Shown: piece after piece, positions 10,436 through 19,319 of the stretch
Position numbering within the stretch: position 1 is the first letter of the stretch
Layout: every line of letters begins with the position of its first letter
Assembly: GCF_027111315.2 (NCBI RefSeq)
Contig: NZ_CP114289.2
Location: 2,356,001 to 2,420,000, forward strand
DNA length: 64,000 nucleotides
Source: Flavobacterium limnophilum
GTDB taxonomy: Bacteria > Bacteroidota > Bacteroidia > Flavobacteriales > Flavobacteriaceae
Direction: 5' to 3'
Translations under genes and position numbers: made by a program
The notes under the pieces: generated by a model
Told to the model about the DNA's origin: nothing
What the model saw: only the letters and a program-made list of their open reading frames with translations
Database searches by the model: none

Positions 10436-10461
10436 AAAAAAGGCTTCCTGTAAAGGAAGCC
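10436..10461 (-). terminator. Terminator of the RND efflux operon
   Basis: A perfect 7-bp GC-rich stem GGCTTCC/GGAAGCC (10442-10448 with 10455-10461) has a 6-base loop. On the minus strand it is followed by six T. It lies about 100 bp downstream of the DUF2141 gene and closes the operon. A run of 15 A at 10501-10515 lies between the gene and the hairpin. Confidence 0.85.
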
Positions 10462-10566
10462 AAATTAAGGCAAAAGTTGCGATACAGGAAAGCAACTAAT
10501 AAAAAAAAAAAAAAATAGTAACCAAAAAACACCTTTATTTTGTGTTTAACTTTTTATTTCAACAAT

Positions 10567-10989
10567 CTAATAAATCAGATTGATGGGCACCGACAAATTC
10601 TTGTTTAGAAGCACTTTACAATCATCAAATTTAGGCATTGACCAAATTTTGTCAAGCCTTGTGAAACCATATCCCTCTTTGGGGATGCCAATCATGTTTG
10701 TATTGCATTTTTTATCCCCGTTTTCATCATGATAAATGGCAACGGCATATTCTCCTTCCGGCAAATTTTTAATGACATACTTGCCGTTTGCCCCTTCGGT
10801 CTTGAAATCCAAAACCTTGAATTCCTGGCCAATTTTGGTAAACGAGGCTTTGTTTTTACTGCTGTACACCGAAACGTGGACTCCCCCATTTGTATTTTTA
10901 ATATTGGGAATCGTAATCGTTAAATCGTAAGTTTTCATATTGGCATTACCAATTAATGCAGCCAAAAAAAATGTTAATACAACTTTCAT
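10567..10989 (-). CDS. DUF2141 secreted protein
   Basis: A 140-residue exported protein of the DUF2141 family. The signal peptide is short (about 17 residues). The family signature is clear: an N-terminal beta strand region (YDLTITIPNIKNTNGGVHVSVYSS), the motif YAVAIYHDENGDKKCNTNMIG, then GIPKEGYGFTRL. Many family members carry the same acidic HDENGNGK loop, which looks like a calcium-binding loop. No function is established. It is the last gene of the gbsR-tolC-adaptor-RND unit, 71 bp downstream of the pump gene and upstream of the terminator. A role in envelope stress or export with the pump is conjecture. Confidence 0.88.
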   Translation of the reverse strand: MKVVLTFFLAALIGNANMKTYDLTITIPNIKNTNGGVHVSVYSSKNKASFTKIGQEFKVLDFKTEGANGKYVIKNLPEGEYAVAIYHDENGDKKCNTNMIGIPKEGYGFTRLDKIWSMPKFDDCKVLLNKNLSVPINLIY

Positions 10990-11060
10990 TTTTTTACTTT
11001 TTTTTAAATATTAATTAAATTACACTACAAAACAAGGACAAGATTTCGTCCAATCAATTT

Positions 11061-14000
11061 TTATGCTTCAACCGTGATTTCCACCTTTTGATTGTCCACA
11101 ACTTCTTTCTTTGAAAACCATCCGTTGACTTTCAATCTCATTCTTTCGATAATCAAGTACATTGCCGGAACCAAAACCAGTGTCAACAGTAAAGAACTGG
11201 TCAATCCACCAATAATAACCCAGGCCATGCCATTTTTTACCTCGGCACCAGCTCCGTGCGCCAGCGCTATGGGCAACATACCCACAATCATGGCAATCGT
11301 GGTCATCAATATGGGACGTAAACGTTCCTTTCCAGCCTCCACCAATGCTTCTTTGACAGGAAGTCCTTCGCTTTTTAACTGATTGGTGAAGTCCACGATT
11401 AAAATTCCATTCTTGGCCACAAGTCCCAGAAGCATGATTAAACCAACAATTGCAAAAATAGACAAGGTCTCCATAGACAAAGCCAGTGCCAGCAGTGCAC
11501 CAATAATGGCTACCGGTATGGAAAACAGTACAACAAACGGATAAACAACGCTTTCATACAAAGCCACCATAATGAGATAGACCAAAAGAATCCCCAACAG
11601 CATGGCAAAGCCCAAACTTCCGAAGGCTTCTTTCTGGTTCTTGGCATCGCCAAGATAATCCAATGTTACCCCCTGCGGCAAAACCACCGTTTCCATTTTT
11701 TTCTGGATGTCGGCAACTATGGTACCGCTAGGACGACCCACAGCAGCCGATGTCACTTTAATCGTGTTCAATTTATCGGTTCTTTCAAGTACCGCCTGCC
11801 CCAGTATTTCCTTAACTTCCGCGATTTGGTCCAGCCTGACGATTGCCCCACTATTGTTTTTAATGGTAAGTTTCCTGACGCTTTCAATATTCATTCTATC
11901 CCCCTTTTCCAAGGTTAAATTGATTGGATATTCCTCGCCATTTTCCTTATATTTTGTTTCATCATTCCCTCGGAAAGCCAATTGCACGGCGTTACCAACC
12001 TCCGGTATCGTTAAACCATATTGAGATATGCGTTCCCTGTTCAAATCAATGGAAATTTCAGATTTGGGACTTTTGGTACTGAACTCCACATAATCGGTAC
12101 CCGCAGTGGAAGCCACAATTTCACGTACCAATCTCGCACCTTTCCAAATAGAATCCATATCCGTACCCTTAACGGCTATCTGTATTGGAAGCGAGGTAGT
12201 ACCAGCGATTGTAGTTGGCAAAATACTTACTTTTACACCCGGTATTTTAGTGGCTTCATTTCTGATTTTTGTTCCAAAATCTTCCGTGGAAATTCCACGT
12301 TCTTCTTTATCTACCAATATTACCGTCAGTTCCGCAACATTGCTTGTTTCCGAACTTCCACCGGTTGTTCCGCTCTGCAACCCCACATTGGTAAAAACTT
12401 TGACAACTTCAGGATGTGAAAACAACAGTTTTTCCACCTGCTTTACTCCTTGATTCGTTTGATACAAAGGAGTCTGGACCGAGGTTTCCAATTGTATGGT
12501 AAATTCTCCCCTGTCTCCATTACTGGAAAAAGAAGTCCCGATAAATCCTTTACCCAACAAAGTAAACGAACCCATCATCAAAACAAAAATACCCCCCAAA
12601 ACCCATCTTTTATGACTCAACGTCCAGACCAAAATATGACCATATTCTTCTTTTAATCGATCCATAAAGTTCTCAAAACTCATGCTTAACCTGCCCCATA
12701 ACGAATTCTTCTTCAACACTTCCAGTTTACCCCACTTTGATGTCAACAATGGAGTTAATGTAAATGACACGAACAAACTCATTAAGGTGGAAAAAACGAC
12801 CACAAGAGCAAACTCACGAAGAATATTACCTATCAATCCTCCAGCAAAAGAAAGCGGCACAAAAACAACGACGTCAACCAATGTAATGGCCATGGCAGTA
12901 AAACCAATTTCACTACGCCCTTCCAGCGAGGCTTTTACCTTGTCTTTACCCATTTCCATATGACGGTAAATATTCTCAAGAACAACGATACTGTCATCAA
13001 CCAAAATACCAACCACTAAGGAAAGCCCCATCAATGTCATCAAATTCAGTGAAAAACCAAAAACATACATCAGAATAAATGTCGGTATCATAGCCGATGG
13101 AATGGCCACCAAAACAAACAAGGAACTGCGTAAACTATGCAAAAAGAGCAACATCACTCCTCCCACGATTAAAATTGCCAAAAACAAGTCGTGCATAACC
13201 GCATCTGCCGATGCCAAAGTATATACGGACTGGTCAGCAGCAATTATATAATTAAACCCTTGTTTGGCATATTGTTTTTTAATATTCTCCAATTTGGATT
13301 TTACATCTTGACTTACATCCACGGCATTGGCATCTGCTTGTTTGTTAATCTGGATACCAATCCCTGATTTACCATTGATGCGATTAATTGTTGTCGGCTC
13401 TGTTTGGGCATCGGTAATAACGGCAACATCTTTCAACAATATTCGACTCCCATCGGCATTTTCCTTTATGATCAGGTTACGCATGTCGGCCACTTTTGAA
13501 GTTTTTGCATCAAGCCTGATCGAGAAACGACTACTGCTTGATTCCACACTACCTGCTGGATATGAAGTGTTGCTATTGGCTAATATCTGGTTTACTTGAT
13601 TTGAAGAAATTCCATATACTTGCAACTTGTCATTATCAAGTGTTACCTGAATTTCCCTTTCATTACCTCCAATCAAGGTTACCTGTCCCACGCCTGACAC
13701 ATTTTGCAGCAACGGTTTTATCTTGTTGTCCACTAGATCATACAACTGGGATTCGCCCAAATTACTGGTGGCACTGATGCGAAGTATAGGCAATTCATCG
13801 GTACTAAATTTTCGAACCAAGGGTTCATCTGCATTCAAAGGCAACTTGGCTTTAATCTCGTTGATTTTACGTTCGGCATCTCTTTGTGCCTTGTTCATCT
13901 CAAAACCTGATTTCAGCTCAATTGTCACTACCGAAACCCCTTCCTGGGATATCGCGGAAACACTGCTGACCCCCTCAATGGTGGAAACGGCTTCTTCCAC

Positions 14001-14198
14001 GGGTTTGGTTACACTATTCTGAATCTCGTCTGATGATGCTCCTCTGTATATTGTCTGCACCGATATTACATTCGCCTCAAATTTTGGCAAGAGATTGTAA
14101 TCCAGTTGATTGTAACTAATCCACCCAAAGAGTATCATTGTAACAAAGATTACAGTAATCAGTAACGGTCGCTTAATGGATAATTCTGTAATTGACAT
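11061..14198 (-). CDS. RND efflux pump, inner-membrane permease (HAE-1/AcrB type)
   Basis: A 1045-residue proton-driven resistance-nodulation-division transporter of the AcrB/MexB type. The first transmembrane segment follows SITELSIKRPLLITVIF. Large periplasmic porter loops lie at about residues 35-335 and 555-860. Two blocks of membrane helices cover about 335-540 and 860-1030. The proton-relay helix near residue 400 shows GILVDDSIVVLENIYRH, with the paired aspartates that carry protons in this family, and the second block shows GLVAKNGILIVDF. It works with the adaptor and TolC-type channel encoded just upstream to export drugs, bile-like compounds or plant phenolics. Spacing to the adaptor gene is 59 bp. 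The substrate range cannot be read from sequence. Confidence 0.95.
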   Translation of the reverse strand: MSITELSIKRPLLITVIFVTMILFGWISYNQLDYNLLPKFEANVISVQTIYRGASSDEIQNSVTKPVEEAVSTIEGVSSVSAISQEGVSVVTIELKSGFEMNKAQRDAERKINEIKAKLPLNADEPLVRKFSTDELPILRISATSNLGESQLYDLVDNKIKPLLQNVSGVGQVTLIGGNEREIQVTLDNDKLQVYGISSNQVNQILANSNTSYPAGSVESSSSRFSIRLDAKTSKVADMRNLIIKENADGSRILLKDVAVITDAQTEPTTINRINGKSGIGIQINKQADANAVDVSQDVKSKLENIKKQYAKQGFNYIIAADQSVYTLASADAVMHDLFLAILIVGGVMLLFLHSLRSSLFVLVAIPSAMIPTFILMYVFGFSLNLMTLMGLSLVVGILVDDSIVVLENIYRHMEMGKDKVKASLEGRSEIGFTAMAITLVDVVVFVPLSFAGGLIGNILREFALVVVFSTLMSLFVSFTLTPLLTSKWGKLEVLKKNSLWGRLSMSFENFMDRLKEEYGHILVWTLSHKRWVLGGIFVLMMGSFTLLGKGFIGTSFSSNGDRGEFTIQLETSVQTPLYQTNQGVKQVEKLLFSHPEVVKVFTNVGLQSGTTGGSSETSNVAELTVILVDKEERGISTEDFGTKIRNEATKIPGVKVSILPTTIAGTTSLPIQIAVKGTDMDSIWKGARLVREIVASTAGTDYVEFSTKSPKSEISIDLNRERISQYGLTIPEVGNAVQLAFRGNDETKYKENGEEYPINLTLEKGDRMNIESVRKLTIKNNSGAIVRLDQIAEVKEILGQAVLERTDKLNTIKVTSAAVGRPSGTIVADIQKKMETVVLPQGVTLDYLGDAKNQKEAFGSLGFAMLLGILLVYLIMVALYESVVYPFVVLFSIPVAIIGALLALALSMETLSIFAIVGLIMLLGLVAKNGILIVDFTNQLKSEGLPVKEALVEAGKERLRPILMTTIAMIVGMLPIALAHGAGAEVKNGMAWVIIGGLTSSLLLTLVLVPAMYLIIERMRLKVNGWFSKKEVVDNQKVEITVEA

Positions 14199-14257
14199 TT
14201 TTCTTTATTTATAAGTTTAGTTCCATTGGAACAATTAAAAATCGCAAATCATTAACC

Positions 14258-15322
14258 TTATTTAATGGTGGTTCTTTTCTCTATTTTGCTATTGTTTGTC
14301 AAATTAATTTGTCCGCTTACAACAACTTCATCGCCTTCATTCAAACCGCCCAATACTTCAACATTCTCTCCAAACTCCCTACCGACCGTAATTTTACGTA
14401 CTTCTGCCTTATCCCCTTTTGCGATATAAACAAAAGGATTCTTTACCCCTTCCACTAGAGCGATTTTGGGGATTTGTAAAACCGAACTTTCACTGCCTAA
14501 ATTGAAATTGACTTTAATGTAAGTCCCCGCTTTTAGAACTCCCGATTGATTATTTACAATCAGTTCCACACGATAATTATGGTTTTCGTCACTTACAGGG
14601 GAGATAAAGTTTACCTTCCCGTTAAAACTCTTTCCTTCAAGAGCTTCTGCCGAGATAACAGCAGACTGGTTAGTACGCAATTTATAGACATCCTTTTCAT
14701 TGATGAATACTACCGCCTTTAAATTATAAACATCCACAACCGTTGCAACAGCTGCTCCAGGACCTGCATATTCTCCAACTTCGGCCGCCTTGGTAACAAT
14801 GATTCCCGAAATAGGTGCTTTTATCTTGGCATCACCTATTTGCTGGCTAAGCTGCGATAATTTAAAACGGGCACTCTCCAAGGTTCGTTTGGCATCTTTC
14901 ACGCTTTGTCCCGTACCAGCATTCCCTTCATAAAGTTCTTTGTTTAACTGATAATCCAGTTGCGCCTTGTTCAAGGCATCTTTTGCGTCACTCAGGTTTA
15001 TTTGTTGCTGGCGAGTGTCAACAGCTCCAATCACCTGCCCGGCATTTACCTTTGAACCCAGCGCAATATTCAAACTTGTAATGATTCCTGATGTAACTGC
15101 CGAAATATTGGCTTTTTTTGACGGCTCTACTGTTGCAGGCACTTCAAGATTCCTTTCAACAGTTTGTTTTTCCAGTTTTATTACCGTTACCGCCACAGGA
15201 ATATTAGTGCGGTCAACAGCCACGTTTTTCTGGTCAATTTCTTTTTTATTTTTACTTAAAACATAACCAATAGAGGCAAAAAGCAGCAATAAAATGGTTA
15301 TAACAATAATTTTCTTTTTCAT
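14258..15322 (-). CDS. RND efflux periplasmic adaptor (membrane fusion protein)
   Basis: A 354-residue adaptor of the HlyD/AcrA class. An N-terminal membrane anchor (about residues 3-22) is followed by a barrel-sandwich lipoyl half-motif (VTSGIITSLNIALGSKVNAG), a coiled-coil hairpin of about residues 105-150 (DAKDALNKAQLDYQLNKEL) and the second lipoyl half (IKAPISGIIVTKAAEVGEYAG). The beta-barrel and membrane-proximal domains follow (VVVSGQINLTNNSKIEKR). No lipobox is seen, so it is anchored by its N-terminal helix. It bridges the RND pump and the outer-membrane channel. The start is 12 bp after the TolC-type gene, indicating one transcript. Confidence 0.93.
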   Translation of the reverse strand: MKKKIIVITILLLLFASIGYVLSKNKKEIDQKNVAVDRTNIPVAVTVIKLEKQTVERNLEVPATVEPSKKANISAVTSGIITSLNIALGSKVNAGQVIGAVDTRQQQINLSDAKDALNKAQLDYQLNKELYEGNAGTGQSVKDAKRTLESARFKLSQLSQQIGDAKIKAPISGIIVTKAAEVGEYAGPGAAVATVVDVYNLKAVVFINEKDVYKLRTNQSAVISAEALEGKSFNGKVNFISPVSDENHNYRVELIVNNQSGVLKAGTYIKVNFNLGSESSVLQIPKIALVEGVKNPFVYIAKGDKAEVRKITVGREFGENVEVLGGLNEGDEVVVSGQINLTNNSKIEKRTTIK

Positions 15323-15334
15323 GATAAATTGTGA

Positions 15335-16666
15335 TTATAATTGATTAACAAAACTTCTAATGGTTCCTTTCGCCCTTTCATAAATCAAACGGTTGGTCAC
15401 CAAGTTAAACAGTGAAGACATATATTTTGATTCTGCTTGTCTATAAGTAAAATCCGTATCCATCAAATCAGACATCAAGGCCGTACCTTTGTCGTATTCG
15501 AATTTGTTGGTCTCGTAGATACTCTTGGCCAATTCCATATTGGTTTTGTTGGAGTTTAGTTTAGCGACATCCTCGGGCAATTGTCTTCTGGCGTTTTCAA
15601 ATTTTGTTTCAAAATCAGCCACATCCTGACCAAAATCCTGCTTGGCATTGTCCAGTTCCAAACGACTTATCTGTATTTGCGAATCTCGGTGTCCTCCACT
15701 GAATATGGGAATATTTACTTTTAGCCCAACTGTTGAAAAATCCTTCCATCGATTAAAAACTTTGTCTAGATCATTTCCAAAAGCCTGTTCTCCTGCTCTT
15801 GCGAAAGCATCAACAGTAGGCAGATAAGCCGCGCGTTTGCGCTTTAAATCAATTTCTTGCAGAATAATATTTTGTTCCTGTAGTTTATAACCTATGAGCT
15901 CCTTGATGTTTAAAGTATCATTTTGGACTTCCATATACTTGCCATAATTCAAATTCTCTTCCACGACAAAAGTATCGGAAAGAGGCAATGCCATTGCATC
16001 CCTCAAAGCATTATACGCAACGTTGATATCCAGCTCTATTTGCTTCAAGTCGGCTTTAATATCATTAAGACGCACTATAACTTTGTCCACATCCACTTTC
16101 TTCCCAACCCCTTTATCAAAACGCAGTTTAGAAATTCGATACAACTCTTCATACTGTTTTTCATTGACCACCAAGAGTTTTTGTTGTTCTTTCAGTACCA
16201 GAATCTGGAAAAAAGACGTTGCCGTGTTATAAATCAAATCCTCGTTGTTCTTGTCACGGTTAAGTTCAGCAATTAATTTGGTTGGAATTCCAGCTTTAAT
16301 ACCGTAAATCAACGCTTGATCATATATGGTCTGGTCCAGTTGCAAAGTTGCCAAACCCGTATATTTGTTTCCAAACTGCACCTCTACATCAGTTGGACTC
16401 CCGAGCATAATACCCGGAAACACTGTTGTTTGCCTTTTTATATTATTATCAAATCCAAACGAACCATTTACCTGAGGAAGATAGCCCGACACAGCATCTT
16501 TTTTCTGGTTTGCAACAATTCCAATTTTGTTGTTGTAAATCACCGCACTCCTGTGATTTTTTAAACTATAATCTATAGCCTCCCTTAAATTCACAACCTT
16601 CTGTGCATATAATGAGATTCCCATCAGGAAGCAGGAAAAGAGCATCATACCATTTTTTTTATTCAT
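15335..16666 (-). CDS. TolC-family outer-membrane efflux channel
   Basis: An outer-membrane efflux protein of about 443 residues. The frame is open to 16693, but the start at 16666 is chosen because it begins the signal peptide (MNKKNGMMLF to ISLYAQ). The two repeated outer-membrane-efflux units, each with long amphipathic alpha helices, cover about residues 25-235 and 245-440. Helix-rich stretches such as QKLLVVNEKQYEELYRISK fit the periplasmic tunnel. It forms the exit duct for the downstream pump. It follows the gbsR-like gene by about 65 bp, and a candidate repressor-binding palindrome lies in that gap. Confidence 0.93.
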   Translation of the reverse strand: MNKKNGMMLFSCFLMGISLYAQKVVNLREAIDYSLKNHRSAVIYNNKIGIVANQKKDAVSGYLPQVNGSFGFDNNIKRQTTVFPGIMLGSPTDVEVQFGNKYTGLATLQLDQTIYDQALIYGIKAGIPTKLIAELNRDKNNEDLIYNTATSFFQILVLKEQQKLLVVNEKQYEELYRISKLRFDKGVGKKVDVDKVIVRLNDIKADLKQIELDINVAYNALRDAMALPLSDTFVVEENLNYGKYMEVQNDTLNIKELIGYKLQEQNIILQEIDLKRKRAAYLPTVDAFARAGEQAFGNDLDKVFNRWKDFSTVGLKVNIPIFSGGHRDSQIQISRLELDNAKQDFGQDVADFETKFENARRQLPEDVAKLNSNKTNMELAKSIYETNKFEYDKGTALMSDLMDTDFTYRQAESKYMSSLFNLVTNRLIYERAKGTIRSFVNQL

Positions 16667-16698
16667 AATCAAATTTGTTATTAAATTAAACACTGTTT

Positions 16699-16716
16699 GT
16701 TCTTAACAAAAAGAAC
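16699..16716. promoter_or_regulatory. Palindrome GTTCTT-N6-AAGAAC, candidate repressor site before tolC
   Basis: A perfect 6-bp inverted repeat (16699-16704 with 16711-16716) lies in the short gap between the GbsR-like gene and the TolC-type gene. The same half-sites flank the promoter of the regulator gene (17229-17255), which suggests binding by the same dimeric regulator. Confidence 0.5.
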
Positions 16717-16732
16717 CAAATAGACAAAAAAA

Positions 16733-17203
16733 TTATTTTTTAAGATTTTCCCATTTTTCAAACAAAGCAGGCAGTTCCATTCTCATAAAATCAAGATAAC
16801 TGATAACATCCTCAAGTCCCTTATTGAATTCTTTAGTTTCATTGGAACGCTGCTCCAATACTTTTTTCAAAATTGAGTTAAAAAAATTCATGCTTTCAAT
16901 TGTCTTTTCGACACCTTCATTTAAAGATTTTATTTTACAACGAAAATATCTTTTTCTTTCACCCGGCTTCGTGAAAAATTCAACTCTATGGGTATCAATC
17001 AACAAGTTAATCGCATTGCTTGCAGCACTTTTACTCATATTCAAGATTCCATATATTTCATCAAACGTGAGTTCATTATTATCCGCAATTATCAACAAGG
17101 CAAATATTCTCGATGCGGCCGGTTGCGTCCCAGATTTTTCGAAATGCATTCCCAGTTCTTCGATTAATTTCAATTTTTCTTCAGATAATTGCATAGTCAT
17201 CAT
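16733..17203 (-). CDS. GbsR/MarR-family transcriptional regulator of the efflux operon
   Basis: A winged-helix regulator of the GbsR/MarR type, 156 residues from the chosen start. The frame is open to 17218, but the promoter -7 box covers 17216-17223, so the upstream ATG cannot be in the transcript. The ATG at 17203 (or the next ones at 17200 and 17194) is the real start. The HTH lies at about residues 45-85 (TFDEIYGILNMSKSAASNAINLLIDTHRVEFF) with the wing KPGERKRYFRCK, followed by C-terminal dimerisation helices. It is first in the efflux operon and probably represses it together with its own gene, as is common for local regulators of RND pumps. The inducer is unknown. Confidence 0.9.
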   Translation of the reverse strand: MMTMQLSEEKLKLIEELGMHFEKSGTQPAASRIFALLIIADNNELTFDEIYGILNMSKSAASNAINLLIDTHRVEFFTKPGERKRYFRCKIKSLNEGVEKTIESMNFFNSILKKVLEQRSNETKEFNKGLEDVISYLDFMRMELPALFEKWENLKK

Positions 17204-17215
17204 TTTTTTATGCAG

Positions 17216-17255
17216 CAAAGATATACAAGTTCTTTTAGTTCACAAAATAAAGAAC
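17216..17255 (-). promoter_or_regulatory. Promoter of the efflux operon with overlapping repressor half-sites
   Basis: On the minus strand a Bacteroidetes-type promoter is complete: TTTTG (17243-17247), 19 bp, then TATCTTTG (17216-17223). Half-sites GTTCTT (17229-17234) and AAGAAC (17250-17255) bracket the -33 box, so a bound dimer would block RNA polymerase. Confidence 0.75.
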
Positions 17256-17418
17256 CAATATTTTTATAAAAAAATTGTAGCAAAACTTAAATAATCAACG
17301 CAGTAAAACAATAAAGACTCCTACTATCCCTTCGAACAATAAGATAAAATGAGACTATAATTACAACCTATCAAATAAAATAGCCGCTCGGGCAAACTCC
17401 ATCTTCACTATAAAGAAG

Positions 17419-17447
17419 CCGTCTCAAAACTGAGGCGGTTTTTTTGT
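17419..17447 (+). terminator. Inward-facing terminator in the left end of the IS1182 element
   Basis: CCGTCTCA and TGAGGCGG pair (one G-T wobble) and are followed by seven T before the transposase gene. It would stop transcription entering from outside, a known way for insertion sequences to limit transposase expression. Confidence 0.6.
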
Positions 17448-17512
17448 GCTTTATATTTGGTTTTTCATAAGTTATTTCATATATTTAGTCATTGATTTTT
17501 AGGTGATTAAAT

Positions 17513-19051
17513 ATGAAATTCAAGCATTACAACCAACAGCAAACGGTACTTTTACCTTATTCGTTTGACGATTTGATTCCAGAGAAACATCCTGTTCGAG
17601 TAGTTGACCAAGTTGTGGAGTCAATTAACATCCAACCACTTTTAAAAGCTTACAGCAAAGAAGGCAATCCAGGCTATCATCCAAAGATGTTGCTCAAAGT
17701 GATGTTGTATGCTTATATGACCAATGTCTATTCTTCCCGCAAAATAGAACTTGCCCTTCGTGAGAACATCAACTTTATGTGGTTGACTTCCATGACCATT
17801 GTGGATCACAATACCATTAACCGATTTAGAAGCAACAAGCTAAAAGACAGCTTTAAAGAAATTTTCAAACAAGTGGTGTTGATGCTGGCATCGGAAGGAT
17901 TGATCACTTTAAAGCAAATCTATACCGATGGCACAAAAATAGAAGCCCAAGCAGGTCGCTACACTTTTGTTTGGGGCAAAAGCATCAAAACCAACAAAGC
18001 CAAAATGTTGACCCAGTTGGAAGATTTATGGAACTATGCCCAAAGCATTGATAACGATGACGACCCCAATCCAGAACCAACCGAATTTAAGGAAATCAGT
18101 AAAGAAGTAATCGAACAAACCGTTGCCAAGATTGATGCCAAGCTCTCGGGAAACGAAAAAGCCAGCTCCAAGGCAAAAGCCAAATTGCGTTACATCAAAA
18201 ATAATTTTGTCGCCAATTTAGAAAAATACCAGCAGCAAGAAGCCATTCTTGGGCAGCGCAACAGCTACAGTAAAACCGACAAGGAAGCCACCTTTATGCG
18301 TATGAAAGAAGACCACATGCTAAACGGACAACTCAAACCAGCTTACAACACCCAAATATCAACAGAGAATCAAATCATCGTTCATTACACCATCCACCAA
18401 AATCCAACCGATACCAAAACCCTGAAGCCTCATTTAGAAGATTTTGAACAAACCTTTGGAAAAGAAGCTCTCCAGGAATTGGAAGAAATAACAGCCGATG
18501 CAGGTTATGGCAGTGAAGAAAACTATGATTATCTGGAAGAAAAAGAGCTTACAGCTTACGTGAAATACAATACTTTTGACAAAGAGCAAGACAAAAATTA
18601 CCAAAAAAAGCAGAAGCCGTTCAGCAAAGAAAATCTTTATTACAATCCAGAAGGAGATTACTACGTGTGTCCGATGGGACAAAAAATGCACAAAACACAC
18701 CAAAGCAAGCGCACCACAGAAGCGGGTTATCAACAATCTTTGAGTCATTACCAAGCCAAGAACTGCGAGGGTTGTCCACTGCGAGGGCAATGCTTTAAAG
18801 CCAAGGGAAACAGGAGTATCGAGCGAAACCACAATCTTGAAAGGCACAAACAAAGGACAAGAGAATTGCTTTTAAGTGAAACGGGAATCCAGAAAAGAAA
18901 ACAACGCACTGCCGATGTAGAACCGGTGTTTGCCCAACTCAAACACAACAATGGATTTAGACGATTTTCTCTAAAAGGACTGCAAAAAGTAGAATTAGAG
19001 TTCGGATTAATGGCTTTAGGTCACAACCTAAGAAAGAAAATTGCAGCTTAA
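17513..19051 (+). CDS. IS1182-family transposase
   Basis: A 512-residue DDE transposase of the IS1182 group. The N-terminal DUF772-like domain covers about residues 40-120 (GYHPKMLLKVMLYAYMTNVYSSRKIE). The RNase-H-fold catalytic residues are recognisable in YTDGTKIEA, ITADAGYGSEENY and the C-terminal ADVEPVFAQLKHNNGFRRF. A cysteine-bearing segment (CPMGQKM, CEGCPLRGQC) typical for the group lies at about 385-430. The length is normal and there are no frameshifts, so the enzyme is probably active. The gene starts about 100 bp inside the left end. Confidence 0.95.
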   Translation: MKFKHYNQQQTVLLPYSFDDLIPEKHPVRVVDQVVESINIQPLLKAYSKEGNPGYHPKMLLKVMLYAYMTNVYSSRKIELALRENINFMWLTSMTIVDHNTINRFRSNKLKDSFKEIFKQVVLMLASEGLITLKQIYTDGTKIEAQAGRYTFVWGKSIKTNKAKMLTQLEDLWNYAQSIDNDDDPNPEPTEFKEISKEVIEQTVAKIDAKLSGNEKASSKAKAKLRYIKNNFVANLEKYQQQEAILGQRNSYSKTDKEATFMRMKEDHMLNGQLKPAYNTQISTENQIIVHYTIHQNPTDTKTLKPHLEDFEQTFGKEALQELEEITADAGYGSEENYDYLEEKELTAYVKYNTFDKEQDKNYQKKQKPFSKENLYYNPEGDYYVCPMGQKMHKTHQSKRTTEAGYQQSLSHYQAKNCEGCPLRGQCFKAKGNRSIERNHNLERHKQRTRELLLSETGIQKRKQRTADVEPVFAQLKHNNGFRRFSLKGLQKVELEFGLMALGHNLRKKIAA

Positions 19052-19237
19052 GCATAATTTTAACCTTTTTTTCAGCAGAAGTAAATCAAACCAAATAAAC
19101 TGAAATGAAAAAAACCGCCTCAAATTATGTTTTGAGACGGCTTCTTTTATAATGTTTCGGAAGTATCGATTTTACTAAAAAATTATTGTCATTCATATCA
19201 AGGTCGATTAAATTTATGAAAATGTAGGTTGAAATTT

Positions 19238-19277
19238 AAAAAAAAGAGGGATCAAATTCTAAAGAATTCTCTCCCTC
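19238..19277 (-). terminator. Terminator of the SusC-SusD-surface protein operon
   Basis: A 14-bp imperfect stem (GAGGGATCAAATTC, 19246-19259, with GAATTCTCTCCCTC, 19264-19277) is followed on the minus strand by a run of about eight T. It lies 43 bp downstream of the lipoprotein gene. Confidence 0.85.
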
Positions 19278-19319
19278 TCCTATCAACCAACCAATTGAAA
19301 AAAAATCTTTAAAAAACTA

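Larger units (their letters stand above)
17412..19147 (+). mobile_element. IS1182-family insertion sequence, complete
   Basis: An insertion sequence of about 1736 bp whose ends are inverted copies beginning AAAGAAGCCGTCTCAAAAC. A 3-bp duplication TAT flanks it (17409-17411 and 19148-19150). The same ends fold as hairpins (CCGTCTCA with TGAGGCGG) followed by T7, so each end also works as a terminator facing inward. It carries one transposase gene and lies in the intergenic space between the SusCD operon terminator and the efflux promoter, disrupting no gene. The exact element boundaries could shift by a base or two. Confidence 0.85.

Noticed and set aside
10301..10495. 64-codon open frame on the minus strand
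   Set aside because: It runs through the efflux operon terminator hairpin, has cysteine- and charge-biased composition and no promoter; it is a chance frame.
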